A stretch of DNA of 64,000 nucleotides from Anaerococcus tetradius ATCC 35098 (GCF_000159095.1 NZ_GG666295.1:227022-291021), one strand, 5' to 3'. Shown: positions 45,951-53,889, counted from the first letter of the stretch. Made by a program: numbers and translations. Notes: generated by a model not told the origin, from the sequence alone.

Positions 45951-46700
45951 CTAGTAATATTTCTTTATATCCAAGTCCTTTTTTATTTTTGATAGTTTAT
46001 CCAAGTAAGCTTCTTGTCTTTTCACCATCAATAATCTTTGATAAACTTGATCCTTTATTTTGTCAAAACTTGGTGTATCAACATTTTCTTTGTTTTCCAG
46101 TTTTATTAAATGATAGCCAAATTGAGATTTAATTGGTTTTGATACTTCGCCAATATTTATAGAATCTAATCCATCTTGAAATTCTTTTACCATTACACCC
46201 TTAGGAAATTTTCCCAAAGAGCCACCATTAGCTTTAGATGGGTCAATAGAATATTTTTTTGCAGCTACAGCAAATTCTAAGCCCTTATCTATTTCTTCCT
46301 TGATTTTTTGAGCTTCTGCCAAATCATTAACCAGAATATGAGAAGCTTCATACAAAACAGGTGGATTTAAAGTTTCTTTGTTGGCTTCATAATATTGTTT
46401 AACTTCAGCTTCATCAAGTTTTACCTGCTCAAAAATCTTATGCATAGCATAATTTTTTAGCATATTATTTTTTACAAGCTCAAGTTCGTCAACAAATTCC
46501 TTATCCTTATCATAGCCCTCATTGTAGGCATCTGCTAATAAAATTTCTTGATTAATCATTTCATCTGCAAGAATATGAAGTCCTTCTTCGCTATTGAATC
46601 TCTGATTATCCTCTATATTTTGCATTAATTGATAAACATCTTCTTGATAAATCTTTTTGCCATTTACTTCAGCTAAAAGTTTATTAGTATCTTCTTTCAT
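45951..46700 (-). CDS. Cytoplasmic parvulin-type peptidyl-prolyl isomerase
   Basis: 249 residues. An N-terminal SurA/trigger-like helical region (MKEDTNKLLAEVNGKKIYQE) is followed by a PpiC rotamase domain (residues about 112-205: YEASHILVNDLAEAQKIKEE, ANGGSLGKFPKGVMVKEF, KPIKSQFGYHLIKL). Unlike PrsA it has no signal peptide or lipobox, so it should work in the cytoplasm. Its start lies 17 nt inside the end of cvfB, which couples translation of the two. Confidence 0.88.
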   Translation of the reverse strand: MKEDTNKLLAEVNGKKIYQEDVYQLMQNIEDNQRFNSEEGLHILADEMINQEILLADAYNEGYDKDKEFVDELELVKNNMLKNYAMHKIFEQVKLDEAEVKQYYEANKETLNPPVLYEASHILVNDLAEAQKIKEEIDKGLEFAVAAKKYSIDPSKANGGSLGKFPKGVMVKEFQDGLDSINIGEVSKPIKSQFGYHLIKLENKENVDTPSFDKIKDQVYQRLLMVKRQEAYLDKLSKIKKDLDIKKYY

Positions 46701-47508
46701 TCTTACCTTCCTTTAGTTCAATTCTATCATTATAGATTGCTATGTCATTATTCTTATAGAGTCTGCCTATGGCTCTTTTGAAAGCAGATTTACTCATATT
46801 AAATATTCTATAAATCTTATCTGGTGAAGATTTGTCTGATAAATTTACCCTTCCATCATTTTCATATAGATAATCAAGTATCCTATCGCTATCACTATCC
46901 ATCTGTAAGTATGCTCTTTGTCTTAAAGATAGCTCAATCTTACCATCATCCTTTACTTCTTTTACTCTAGCATTTATAAGTTCACCTTCTGTATGCACTC
47001 CCCTTAGCTCATTAATCCTTAAGAGAGAATCATACTTGTTGTCAACTGCTATAAATGCACCTATAGACTTATTAATAGAATAAATCCTTCCTGATACTTC
47101 ATCATTTTCTCCATAAGGATGTTCATTAGTCAATAAATCTCGAATCTTAGAAGTAAGATATACATATCCATACCTATCTTCTTTGAATGCAACAGGATAG
47201 GTCATGTCCACTAAGACTTTATAGGTTCTTTCAGCAAAGGGCATGAAAATATTTTGCCTATCATTAATTTCAAAATATACACCCTTTTTATCAACATCCT
47301 TAGCCTTGAGCGAATAAATCTTTCCTATATGGAAAGGGAAAGATACCGATGCCCTAAGTACTTGATTTATGTCATGAAAAATAATTGCATCAACTTGATC
47401 ACCAAGCTTTGTCCCTTTTAGTTCTTTTTTGTCTATTACAGCTTCACCCAATTTACTTTTAAGGTAAGCCTTGTTTTTGCTAAATCTTTTAATTGTAAAT
47501 TTGTTAAT
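46684..47508 (-). CDS. cvfB: CvfB-family S1-domain RNA-binding protein, AUU start
   Basis: About 274 residues, CvfB/YitL family: S1-like domains followed by a C-terminal winged helix (SDKSSPDKIYRIFNMSKSAF, KRAIGRLYKNNDIAIYND). CvfB affects virulence gene expression in staphylococci. The frame has no ATG, GTG or CTG near its 5' end; the first TTG (47451) would remove half of the first S1 domain. Upstream codons stay open and align with the family N terminus (NKFTIKRFSKNKAYLKSKLG) as far as two tandem ATT codons at 47511 and 47508. AGGAG (47515-47519) lies 6 nt before the second, and an in-frame TAG is 3 codons further up. Initiation at AUU 47508 is therefore the best reading. Confidence 0.8.
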   Translation of the reverse strand: MNKFTIKRFSKNKAYLKSKLGEAVIDKKELKGTKLGDQVDAIIFHDINQVLRASVSFPFHIGKIYSLKAKDVDKKGVYFEINDRQNIFMPFAERTYKVLVDMTYPVAFKEDRYGYVYLTSKIRDLLTNEHPYGENDEVSGRIYSINKSIGAFIAVDNKYDSLLRINELRGVHTEGELINARVKEVKDDGKIELSLRQRAYLQMDSDSDRILDYLYENDGRVNLSDKSSPDKIYRIFNMSKSAFKRAIGRLYKNNDIAIYNDRIELKEGKNERRY

Positions 47509-47528
47509 AATATTCTCCTAATAATAAG

Positions 47529-48362
47529 TTAGTTACTAAATGTAAAGCCTTCACCTAATACTTCTGAAACTTGATATGTGAAAATAAAGGCCCTATCATC
47601 AATTTTCATAACTTCTTGTCTAATTCTTGGGTAATTTCTAATTGTAGTTACCGTCATTACTACATTCTTTTCTTTTTGAGAGTAGCCTCCTTCAGCCTTT
47701 AGCAAGGTAACTCCCCTCTTATGCTTTTCTAATATAGCTGTATTTACCTCTTTATACTTATCCGATATGATCAAAATAGCAATCTTCCTTCCAAAACCTT
47801 GGATAAAATAATCAATACCAATTGATTGAATCATTATAGTTAAAACTGCATATAGGGAAAGCTCTATTCCGAATACAAAAACAGAAAGACTAACTACTAC
47901 AAAATCTGCTAAAAACATGCAAATATGTATAGGTAGATTTGTTAATTTGTTTACAATTGATGCAATCAAATCAGTTCCACCAGTAGAAGCCCCATGGTAA
48001 AAAACTATAGCAAGTCCAAGACTCATTGTTATAGCGCCAAATATAATATTTATAATCTTATCATGACTTAATATAAGATGCGGAAATAACCTTTCAAATA
48101 TAATAATAAAGCCTGATAGAGCAAAGGATGCAAGCAAAGATTTTTTTGCAAAATCATAACCCATAATCCAAATTCCTAGTCCTAAAACAAATATATTTAA
48201 AACCAGGGTATATATTCCGACACTTAAAGCTGGAAAAATTGTTGATAATACTAGTGAAAATCCAGATATACCGCCAGCTGCAATATCATGTTGTATTAAG
48301 AAAAAATAGAGGCCAAATGAAATTAAAAAGGTCCCAAAAAATATCCACATATATTTTTTCAT
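47529..48362 (-). CDS. YitT-family membrane protein
   Basis: 277 residues. Six hydrophobic helices (DUF161, residues 5-190, HGASTGGTDLIASIVNKL) precede a C-terminal DUF2179 domain (KRGVTLLKAEGGYSQKEKNV, IDDRAFIFTYQVSEVLGEGF). Function is unknown; a transporter role is often supposed. It starts a short operon with cvfB. Confidence 0.9.
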   Translation of the reverse strand: MKKYMWIFFGTFLISFGLYFFLIQHDIAAGGISGFSLVLSTIFPALSVGIYTLVLNIFVLGLGIWIMGYDFAKKSLLASFALSGFIIIFERLFPHLILSHDKIINIIFGAITMSLGLAIVFYHGASTGGTDLIASIVNKLTNLPIHICMFLADFVVVSLSVFVFGIELSLYAVLTIMIQSIGIDYFIQGFGRKIAILIISDKYKEVNTAILEKHKRGVTLLKAEGGYSQKEKNVVMTVTTIRNYPRIRQEVMKIDDRAFIFTYQVSEVLGEGFTFSN

Positions 48363-48388
48363 ATGCTTCCTCCGTTATGTATAATAAA

Positions 48389-48417
48389 ATGTTATCATAA
48401 AATCATCATATATTCAA
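48389..48417 (-). promoter_or_regulatory. Candidate promoter of yitT-cvfB
   Basis: Minus strand TTGAAT (48412-48417), 17-nt spacer, TAACAT (48389-48394), about 26 nt before the yitT ATG and downstream of the terminator of the pts unit. Confidence 0.55.
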
Positions 48418-48443
48418 TCTTAATTAAATTTTATTATTTAAAA

Positions 48444-48476
48444 AGGATGCTGTATTAAGATTATATACAACATCCT
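48444..48476 (-). terminator. Terminator of the ptsI transcript
   Basis: 12-bp stem AGGATGTTGTAT / ATACAGCATCCT on the minus strand (one mismatch, 9-nt loop), then TTTTT. It lies 5 nt after the stop of the kinase-like gene. Confidence 0.85.
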
Positions 48477-48481
48477 CCATT

Positions 48482-49375
48482 TCACTTTGCCCAGCTTGGG
48501 AGTAAACGATTAAAATCATCGTACATTTTCATCAAATCATCAATTTGATTTTCGTCTAAATTATGATCTTTATCAATGTTCTTATCGACCTTGTTATATA
48601 AAATCACATAAGCTTGGTATAAGCTTAATAGCCTAAAAAACTTTCTAGAAGGTCTCTTGCCATTAAAATATCCATCCAAAACTCCCTGAGCAAATTTTGG
48701 ATAATCTATTGCAATTTTATTTATATCAACGAAGTCAAAAACTCCATCGCCATATTCTATTTCTTTCAATCCCCTAAAGTCTAGTTTGTCACCATCGTAG
48801 ACCCTAATGTTTTTATCATTAATTTTTCCATGCAAGAGATTGATAGGAGTATTCTTTGTCAGGTGAATATTGTCTTGAATATAATCAATCAATATATAGT
48901 CCCTATCTCCTATGTCTTCAGATAATCCATGAATATAGAATAGATAATTAGATTTAGTTAAGAATTTTTTCTCCCAATCAATATTTTCTGTTATTTTGCT
49001 TTTGTGAAACTTTTCCAAAAGAAAACCAAATTTTTTACCAATAGAAAACTGCTTTTCTTCATCACTTTTTGCCAAAAATTCCTTTAGAGATTTTTCTTTC
49101 CTATATTCGAAAATTTTATAGGCTTTATTTTTGTCTGGCATAATGCCTTCTTCATAAATCTCAAGTGGCTCCAAACCAATATTTTTAAGAATATCTTGTA
49201 AATATCCTTCATTAGCTATTGATTCATGATAATCCATATCATACAAGGCAAAAACATATGACTTGTCATCGGCATTAATTTTAAATTTGTTTTCAGAAAT
49301 TTTAACAACTGATTGTATCTTTTTTTTATTTTCAAAAAGTTTGCTACGTTTCAAAAAATCATAATTATTAGTCAT
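48482..49375 (-). CDS. Aminoglycoside/choline kinase-fold protein lacking catalytic residues
   Basis: 297 residues. The outline is that of APH/choline kinase-fold proteins: an N-lobe (KSYVFALYDMDYHESIANEG), a linker, and the Brenner-like motif at 182-190. However, the motif reads LLHGKINDKNIRV, where the catalytic Asp of HGD is Lys 184; the metal-binding Asp of the usual (I/V)DW/F-E-D-A stretch before YGDGVFDF (208-215) appears as RGLKEIE; and the N-lobe ATP lysine position reads FAL. It is probably a pseudokinase. It is encoded 3 nt after ptsI and ends at a strong terminator, so it is co-expressed with enzyme I. Function unknown. Confidence 0.72.
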   Translation of the reverse strand: MTNNYDFLKRSKLFENKKKIQSVVKISENKFKINADDKSYVFALYDMDYHESIANEGYLQDILKNIGLEPLEIYEEGIMPDKNKAYKIFEYRKEKSLKEFLAKSDEEKQFSIGKKFGFLLEKFHKSKITENIDWEKKFLTKSNYLFYIHGLSEDIGDRDYILIDYIQDNIHLTKNTPINLLHGKINDKNIRVYDGDKLDFRGLKEIEYGDGVFDFVDINKIAIDYPKFAQGVLDGYFNGKRPSRKFFRLLSLYQAYVILYNKVDKNIDKDHNLDENQIDDLMKMYDDFNRLLPSWAK

Positions 49376-49378
49376 TTT

Positions 49379-51082
49379 TTATTTGTGCTCTTTTACTAAT
49401 TTTTCTACTTCCTCTGTTAGTTCGCAATCCAGAATTTTTTCTGCAAATATTGCTTCTTCTTGTTGGCTTGAATTAATAATTGTATCCTTAATTTCAGCTA
49501 TTTTTGCAGATGAACCTGAAAATTCATCAAGACCCAAACCTAACAAAAGTTTTACTGCATCTGTATCAGAAGCGAAAGCCCCGCACATTCCTGTCCATTT
49601 TCCAGCTTCGTGAGAAACATCTATTACATGTTTAATAGCTCTTAATACAGCTGGATTGTAGTTTGAGTAAAGGTTGGCTATATTTTCATTTCCTCTATCT
49701 ACAGCTAAGGTATATTGGGTTAAATCATTGGTTCCTATAGAGAAGAAATCAGCATATTTAATAAATTTATCTGCCATAATTACTGATGAAGATGTTTCTA
49801 CCATGATTCCAACATCAAGGTCTTTGTTATAAGCAATTCCTTCTTTATCTAGTTCAACTTTTATTTCATCTACCATTCTTCTTGCTTCTTTTAGCTCATC
49901 AATATTTACTACAAAAGGTATCATTATTTTAAGATTTCCAAAAGCTGAAGCTCTTACCAAGGCCCTCAATTGCTTTTTAAACATATCCTTTTTATCTAAA
50001 CATAACCTTATTGCTCTATAACCTAAGAATGGGTTTTCTTCTTTAGGGAAATCATAATAATCTAAACCCTTGTCCCCGCCAATATCGAGTGTTCTTATAA
50101 TAAGTGGCTTATCTCCAAGCATTTGTGTAGCTTCTTTATAAACTTCAAATTGACTTTCTTCTGTTGGAAAATCAGAGCTTTGCATATATAAAAACTCTGT
50201 TCTAAATAGACCAACACCATCGCATCCGTTTTCTATAGCTAACCTTAAATCATCAAGATTTCCAATATTTGCTGAAACTTCAACTTTCTTACCATCTTTG
50301 CTTATTGCAACTTTATCTTTAATTTCTCTAAGTCTTATCTTCTTTTCTTTTTGCTCTTTAATTAGAACTTCATACTTAGCTATTTCTTCTTCTGATGGAT
50401 TAACAATTAATAATCCCTCATTGCCATCAAGTATAGCTTTTTCTCCACCCTTAATCTTAGTTGAAATATCTCCCATACCCACTAGGGCTGGCATATCAAG
50501 AGTTTGGGCAATGATTGAAGTATGGCTAGTCTTACCACCAAGATCTGTAGCGAAACCAACTACAGCTTCCTTATTCATATTTGATGTGTCTGAAGGGGTA
50601 AGCTCCTTAGAAATTACAATACTTCCCTTAGCAAGATTTGATAAATCCTTTGCTTTTATTCCCTTCAATTTATACATAACTTGAAAACCTATGTCTTTAT
50701 AGTCACTTGCGCGCTCTCTTAGATAATCATCATCAAGTTGACTCATTATTTCAACCATTTCTTTAATGGTCTCATCTAAGGCAAGCTCTGCATTTTTAAG
50801 TTCGTTTGTGATCTTAGACTCAATTGTATCAGTAAAATATGGATCAGATAACAACTCAGTGTGGGCAGCTGCAATATTAGCTTGTGCTTCGCTTGCTCCA
50901 TCAAGATTTGATAATTCTTTCACATATTCATCAATAGCATTCTTTACCTTAGCAAATTCAGCCTTGGTTTCTGCTTCGCTAATTTTTCTATCATCAACTA
51001 CAATTTCGTCTCTGGTGAATAGGTATAATTCTCCAATGGCTAAACCACCGCTAGCTTTTAAACCTTTATATCTTTCGGCCAT
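49379..51082 (-). CDS. ptsI: PTS enzyme I (phosphoenolpyruvate-protein phosphotransferase)
   Basis: 567 residues. It takes phosphate from PEP and gives it to HPr. The phospho-acceptor His 187 is in GFATDLGGKTSHTSIIAQ; the PEP-binding domain has EFLYMQSSDFPTEESQ, IIRTLDIGGDK, NPFLGYRAIRLCL, MVETSSSVIMAD and MCGAFASDTDAV. A clear AAGGAG precedes the ATG. It is separated from ptsH by a terminator hairpin rather than overlapping it as in Bacillus. Confidence 0.97.
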   Translation of the reverse strand: MAERYKGLKASGGLAIGELYLFTRDEIVVDDRKISEAETKAEFAKVKNAIDEYVKELSNLDGASEAQANIAAAHTELLSDPYFTDTIESKITNELKNAELALDETIKEMVEIMSQLDDDYLRERASDYKDIGFQVMYKLKGIKAKDLSNLAKGSIVISKELTPSDTSNMNKEAVVGFATDLGGKTSHTSIIAQTLDMPALVGMGDISTKIKGGEKAILDGNEGLLIVNPSEEEIAKYEVLIKEQKEKKIRLREIKDKVAISKDGKKVEVSANIGNLDDLRLAIENGCDGVGLFRTEFLYMQSSDFPTEESQFEVYKEATQMLGDKPLIIRTLDIGGDKGLDYYDFPKEENPFLGYRAIRLCLDKKDMFKKQLRALVRASAFGNLKIMIPFVVNIDELKEARRMVDEIKVELDKEGIAYNKDLDVGIMVETSSSVIMADKFIKYADFFSIGTNDLTQYTLAVDRGNENIANLYSNYNPAVLRAIKHVIDVSHEAGKWTGMCGAFASDTDAVKLLLGLGLDEFSGSSAKIAEIKDTIINSSQQEEAIFAEKILDCELTEEVEKLVKEHK

Positions 51083-51107
51083 TATTAATTTCTCCTTATT
51101 TTAAAAA

Positions 51108-51129
51108 AAGGATACTTAACAGTATCCTT
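51108..51129 (-). terminator. Intrinsic terminator between ptsH and ptsI
   Basis: Minus strand AAGGATAC-TGTTAA-GTATCCTT followed by five further T. It lies 14 nt after the ptsH stop and 25 nt before the ptsI ATG. Partial read-through would give more HPr than enzyme I. Confidence 0.88.
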
Positions 51130-51142
51130 CTATACATTAGTA

Positions 51143-51403
51143 TTATTCAGATAAGTTATTGATAAATTCAACTAATTCATCTGCAAATTTTTCTTCATCT
51201 TCACCTTCTACTACTAAGGTAATTTCTGTTCCTTTAGCAATTCCAAGGCTCATAACGTTGAAGATTGATTTAGCATTTGCTTCTTTGTTTTCTTTAATTA
51301 TCTTAACTTCACCTGGGTAATTTTTAACAAATTGAACTAATGATGCTGCTGGTCTAGCGTGTAGGCCAGTTTCATTAGCTACTACGACTTTTCTTTCTGC
51401 CAT
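51143..51403 (-). CDS. ptsH: Phosphocarrier protein HPr
   Basis: 86 residues. Active-site His 15 in NETGLHARPAASLVQF and regulatory Ser 46 in ANAKSIFNVMSLGI are both present, so it can act in sugar transport and, if phosphorylated on Ser 46 by HPr kinase (not in this window), as CcpA co-repressor. AGGAGG precedes the ATG. Confidence 0.97.
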   Translation of the reverse strand: MAERKVVVANETGLHARPAASLVQFVKNYPGEVKIIKENKEANAKSIFNVMSLGIAKGTEITLVVEGEDEEKFADELVEFINNLSE

Positions 51404-51437
51404 AATTGCATGCCTCCTAAATTTATATTACATTATT

Positions 51438-51465
51438 ATTTTACTATATTTTTTGGATTTAACAA
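51438..51465 (-). promoter_or_regulatory. Candidate ptsH promoter
   Basis: Minus strand TTGTTA (51460-51465), 16-nt spacer, TAAAAT (51438-51443). An imperfect pair in AT-rich sequence; a small inverted repeat (GGATTTA/TAAATCC) overlaps the -35 and could be an operator. Confidence 0.42.
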
Positions 51466-51480
51466 TAAATCCATTTATCA

Positions 51481-52491
51481 TTAATTTATAGCCTTGGTAG
51501 ATTCTCTCTTTATGATTTGACCATCTATAATCCAATCTTCTTCTAGAATATCTTCTTCTTCCTTGATTCTTTTAATCAAAGCACGTATAGATATAGCTCC
51601 AATATCATAATATGGAATAGCTACTGTACTTACCTTTGGTCTATAGATACTTGCTATATTTGAATCGCCAAAACCGGTTACAGATAAATCATCAGGAACA
51701 GATATATTGTTATCAACGCAATAGTTTATAAAACCTATAGCTACCTCATCATTTACACAAGAAACCGCTGTAATATTTTTTTCTTTGACTAATTTAATTA
51801 CATCTTCTCCGATATTGTAGCCATCGTCTGATTTTATACCTTTTGTATCATAAACATATGCTTTCTTGCCACAAGATTCAACTGCTTCTTTATAACCTCT
51901 TAGCATATTTTCATTAAGTATATTATTATCATCATGATTGATATATAAAATATTATCATGACCAGCTTTTATAAGATTTTCCACAAGTTTCTTTTCCTCT
52001 TGGGCGTAGTCAATCTTTACTGACTTAACATTTTTATAAGTATGATACTTATCTAATAGTACAAAAGGTATCCTTCTATCTCTTAATTTTACCAAAACTT
52101 CTGGTGATATGTTTTCTGTTATAATAACAAGACCTTCTACTTGTTTGGTAGCCAAAAAATCTATTGAGTTTTCTAAGGCTTCCTCATCACCATAAGAACT
52201 TGAAAGTAAAATATCGTATTTATATACCCTACCTATTTCCTCTATGCCTCTAATAAGTTGAGCCATATATTCAATGCCAATATCTTCAACTATGACACCA
52301 ACCAAATTTGACTTTCTCATAACTAATGATCTAGCAAGCTCATTTGGTTTAAAATCAAGTTTATTTATAGCATCAAGAACTTTTTTTCTTGCTTCAGGAC
52401 TTACAGGCTTAGAATTATTCATCACTCTGGATACAGTAGAGATTGATACGCCAGCAAGTTTAGCTACATCTTTAATTGTTGGTTGACCCAT
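51481..52491 (-). CDS. LacI-family regulator, CcpA-like
   Basis: 336 residues. The N-terminal DNA-binding domain TIKDVAKLAGVSISTVSRVM with the hinge region (residues about 45-60, PNELARSL) is followed by a periplasmic-binding-like domain (GVIVEDIGIEYMAQLIRGIE; VTGFGDSNIASIYRPKVSTV). Its position immediately upstream of ptsH suggests a CcpA-type catabolite regulator using HPr-Ser-P, but the HPr contact residues cannot be assigned with certainty by eye. Confidence 0.82.
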   Translation of the reverse strand: MGQPTIKDVAKLAGVSISTVSRVMNNSKPVSPEARKKVLDAINKLDFKPNELARSLVMRKSNLVGVIVEDIGIEYMAQLIRGIEEIGRVYKYDILLSSSYGDEEALENSIDFLATKQVEGLVIITENISPEVLVKLRDRRIPFVLLDKYHTYKNVKSVKIDYAQEEKKLVENLIKAGHDNILYINHDDNNILNENMLRGYKEAVESCGKKAYVYDTKGIKSDDGYNIGEDVIKLVKEKNITAVSCVNDEVAIGFINYCVDNNISVPDDLSVTGFGDSNIASIYRPKVSTVAIPYYDIGAISIRALIKRIKEEEDILEEDWIIDGQIIKRESTKAIN

Positions 52492-52518
52492 TTTCCCTCC
52501 TTAAATTATGAAATAATA

Positions 52519-52539
52519 AAGGCCATCGTCGATGACCTT
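52519..52539 (-). terminator. Terminator after the DUF948 gene
   Basis: Minus strand AAGGTCATC-GAC-GATGGCCTT (one G-U pair) followed by TATTATTT, 5 nt after the DUF948 stop and about 28 nt before the LacI-type gene start. Confidence 0.72.
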
Positions 52540-52543
52540 AACT

Positions 52544-52987
52544 TTATCTACCTGATATTACATTTCTCGCTATATCAATTACATCCATAATTAATGTCGA
52601 ATAGTCTGTAATAGAGGCAACTCCAGCACCTAATGTATCAACACTGTCAACAGCAGTAACTCCTACATAACTTACAGTATCTCTTATGTCGTCGGTGATG
52701 CTATTTACATTTGTCATAGTATCATTAGCTTTAGCTATTGCCATCTTTAGATTAGGATCAGCTACGATTGAATTAACATTTTCTACAAGAGTATTAGCTT
52801 CAGCAGCTAATCTAGGTAATTTATCTATCACTTGATCAAGATTATCAGAATTCTTGTCAAGAACTCCTTGGATTTTTTGGATTAATGAATTGATATTTTT
52901 TAATAACAATATCAAAAACACCAAGGCAATAATTCCCAAGACTGTTAGTATTATGTTACCAAGAAGATTTACATTAATTGTTAGCAT
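52544..52987 (-). CDS. DUF948 membrane protein
   Basis: 147 residues. One N-terminal membrane helix (about 8-28, GNIILTVLGIIALVFLILLL) then a predicted coiled coil (QKIQGVLDKNSDNLDQVIDK; LVENVNSIVADPN). DUF948 proteins commonly pair with YtxH; both are envelope or general-stress proteins of unknown function. Confidence 0.8.
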   Translation of the reverse strand: MLTINVNLLGNIILTVLGIIALVFLILLLKNINSLIQKIQGVLDKNSDNLDQVIDKLPRLAAEANTLVENVNSIVADPNLKMAIAKANDTMTNVNSITDDIRDTVSYVGVTAVDSVDTLGAGVASITDYSTLIMDVIDIARNVISGR

Positions 52988-52997
52988 CTAATTCTCC

Positions 52998-53612
52998 TTA
53001 GTTTTTACTGGTTTCTTTCTTTGCCTTCTTATCTTCTTCTTTAACTTCTTTTGCTGTATTTTCCGCTTCTTTTTTCACATCTTTAGCAGCATCTTTTGCT
53101 TGATCTTTTGCTTTTTCAGCATCTTTCTTAACTTCTTTTCCAGTTTCTTTAGCAACATCCTTTGCCTCTTTGGCACCTTCTTTTACTATATCCTTAACTT
53201 CTCTAGCTCCGTCTTTGATATTTTCAAGTGCATCTATTGAAGCTTCTTTGATTTTGCTACCTGATTCTTTTACAATTTCACTTCCATGTTCAAAACCATC
53301 TTTGATTGGCTTCAAATCAGTATAAGCTCTGAATCTTAAATCTTCATAACCATCTTTAGCATTATCTACTGCTGTCTTAGCGCTATCTCTTACTGTATCA
53401 ACAGTATCATTAAAGGCATCAACTATATCTGCCCTAGTTTCTCTTCCAGATTTTGGAGCCAATAGTAGACCTGCAGCAGCCCCAAGTAATGTTCCCAAAA
53501 TAGCTCCTTGTGCTCTCATTCTGCTATCATGATTTTTAGCTTTCCAAATTTCGTATTTTAATTCTCTCTTTTTAGCTAGTGCTTTTTGTTCGATATAATC
53601 TGATATTGACAT
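52998..53612 (-). CDS. YtxH-like protein with LEA-type 11-mer repeats
   Basis: 204 residues. The YtxH signature, a glycine-rich hydrophobic helix followed by LLLAPKSGRETR, lies at 36-60. From residue 129 to 194 the chain is six consecutive 11-residue units of the type KDIVKEGAKEA, KDVAKETGKEV, KKDAEKAKDQA, KDAAKDVKKEA, ENTAKEVKEED: the group 3 LEA pattern of amphipathic helices. Such repeats protect membranes or proteins in dry or osmotic stress in other organisms; here this is inference. It is translated just before DUF948. Confidence 0.82.
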   Translation of the reverse strand: MSISDYIEQKALAKKRELKYEIWKAKNHDSRMRAQGAILGTLLGAAAGLLLAPKSGRETRADIVDAFNDTVDTVRDSAKTAVDNAKDGYEDLRFRAYTDLKPIKDGFEHGSEIVKESGSKIKEASIDALENIKDGAREVKDIVKEGAKEAKDVAKETGKEVKKDAEKAKDQAKDAAKDVKKEAENTAKEVKEEDKKAKKETSKN

Positions 53613-53682
53613 ATTATCTCCTTTTATTTAATTCTACTATATTCATACCCTTATAGGTCAAATTATAACCAATTTAATTAAA

Positions 53683-53841
53683 TCCCAAGGGGGCCCTATC
53701 TTTAAGACCTTCGCGTAAGTGAAGGTGGGCAAGCTGTCTAAAATCTCTGACGTCCTCTCGAAGGAGGCTTGCCATCAAAGTTAGAACTCCGCAATCCCTT
53801 ATAAAAGTTGTAGGTTTAAATTTGGACCAAACACCTTAGGA
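53683..53841 (-). ncRNA. ssrS: Probable 6S RNA
   Basis: About 159 nt. The ends CCUAAGG and CCUUGGG pair, as do GGUCC and GGGCC just inside, forming the closing stem. A GGCAAGC/GCUUGCC stem with an inner CCUC/GAGG hairpin forms the apical arm, and the 3' strand of the central bubble contains a small ACCUUC/GAAGGU hairpin. This long-rod-with-bubble shape, with 5' GGUGUUUGG, matches 6S RNA, which traps sigma-A RNA polymerase by imitating an open promoter. A strong promoter precedes it and no protein frame fits. RNase P, SRP RNA and tmRNA signatures are absent. Confidence 0.72.
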
Positions 53842-53848
53842 TATATTA

Positions 53849-53877
53849 ATTATATAATATGAAAAGGATTTTTGCAA
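53849..53877 (-). promoter_or_regulatory. SigA-type promoter of the 6S RNA candidate
   Basis: TTGCAA (53872-53877), 17-nt spacer, TATAAT (53849-53854) on the minus strand; start predicted near 53841, directly at the CCTAAGG closing stem. The spacing to the first stem base supports both promoter and RNA. Confidence 0.85.
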
Positions 53878-53889
53878 ATCAAATTGTTT

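Noticed and set aside
49383-51104. Plus-strand open frames opposite ptsI
   Set aside because: They are antisense to a well-conserved gene, lack ribosome sites and have no recognisable protein content.
51454-51472. GGATTTA/TAAATCC repeat upstream of ptsH as a terminator of the LacI-type gene
   Set aside because: On the minus strand it is followed by A residues rather than T, so it cannot be an intrinsic terminator; an operator is possible but unsupported.
53683-53841. RNase P RNA, SRP RNA or tmRNA as the identity of this ncRNA
   Set aside because: The conserved cores of those RNAs (for example the GGAAAGUCC-type P RNA block, SRP tetraloop arm, or a tag-peptide frame) are not present, and the length and rod shape fit 6S RNA.
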